Part shown: positions 23,048-23,058 of the stretch, in pieces | Position numbering within the stretch: the stretch's first letter is position 1 | Layout of the letters: the number at the start of each line of letters is the position of its first letter | NCBI GenBank assembly: GCA_910586095.1 | Contig: CAJUHQ010000054.1 | Coordinates: forward strand, 1-23,058 | Source: an uncultured Lachnospiraceae bacterium | GTDB taxonomy: Bacteria; Bacillota; Clostridia; Lachnospirales; Lachnospiraceae | DNA length: 23,058 nt | Direction: 5' to 3' | Translations under genes and position numbers: made by a program | The notes under the pieces: model-generated | Told to the model about the DNA's origin: nothing | Seen by the model: only the letters and a program-made list of their open reading frames with translations | Databases searched by the model: none

Positions 23048-23058
23048 GAAGAGTTTCT

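Overview
The window looks like a chromosomal segment of a low-G+C, Gram-positive anaerobe of the Clostridia, most likely Lachnospiraceae. Supports are strong AGGAGG-type ribosome binding sites, AT-rich genes all on the + strand, a SpoIID-like/SpoIIQ-like sporulation pair, a split transketolase, and a surface-glycan cluster of a style typical of that family. Nothing in the sequence fixes genus or species. No tRNA, rRNA, IS element, prophage or CRISPR array was seen.

Region 1 (1-12219) is the 3' part of a dense surface-polysaccharide or teichoic-acid-like operon of ten genes. In order: a truncated DUF5672-type protein, an RgpF-like protein, a GT2 glycosyltransferase, a LicD-family phosphotransferase, an FkbM methyltransferase, a second GT2, an IspD/TarI-like cytidylyltransferase, an extended SDR, a ~775-aa four-domain protein (methyltransferase-like, APH-like kinase, Rossmann-like, TagD-like cytidylyltransferase), and a xylose-isomerase-like TIM barrel. 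Eight of the ten carry an extra Rossmann-like module with a YGAG-type glycine loop, N-terminal, central or C-terminal. This shared appendage across unrelated enzyme folds is the most unusual feature of the window. Two cytidylyltransferase folds plus LicD suggest that CDP-activated alcohols are made and transferred to a glycan.

Region 2 (12220-14249) holds a train of hairpins and a terminator, two small acidic proteins (one DUF5713-like), a decayed gene fragment with in-frame stops, a ~39-nt tandem repeat with strong inverted repeats, and a good promoter. Region 3 (14250-15306) holds a lipoprotein, a promoter-to-terminator unit that may be a small RNA, and a second fragment of the same decayed family.

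Region 4 (15307-19737) is a pentose operon: FGGY (ribulokinase-like) kinase, L-ribulose-5-phosphate 4-epimerase and a two-subunit transketolase. It feeds L-ribulose into the pentose phosphate pathway; no arabinose isomerase is present here. Region 5 (19792-21419) encodes a short SpoIID-like protein and a SpoIIQ-like protein whose LytM metal ligands are all replaced. Region 6 is an amidohydrolase (21514-22740), then a structured leader with promoter, hairpins, terminator and a stem-loop/SD/start block that also occurs at 8630-8672.
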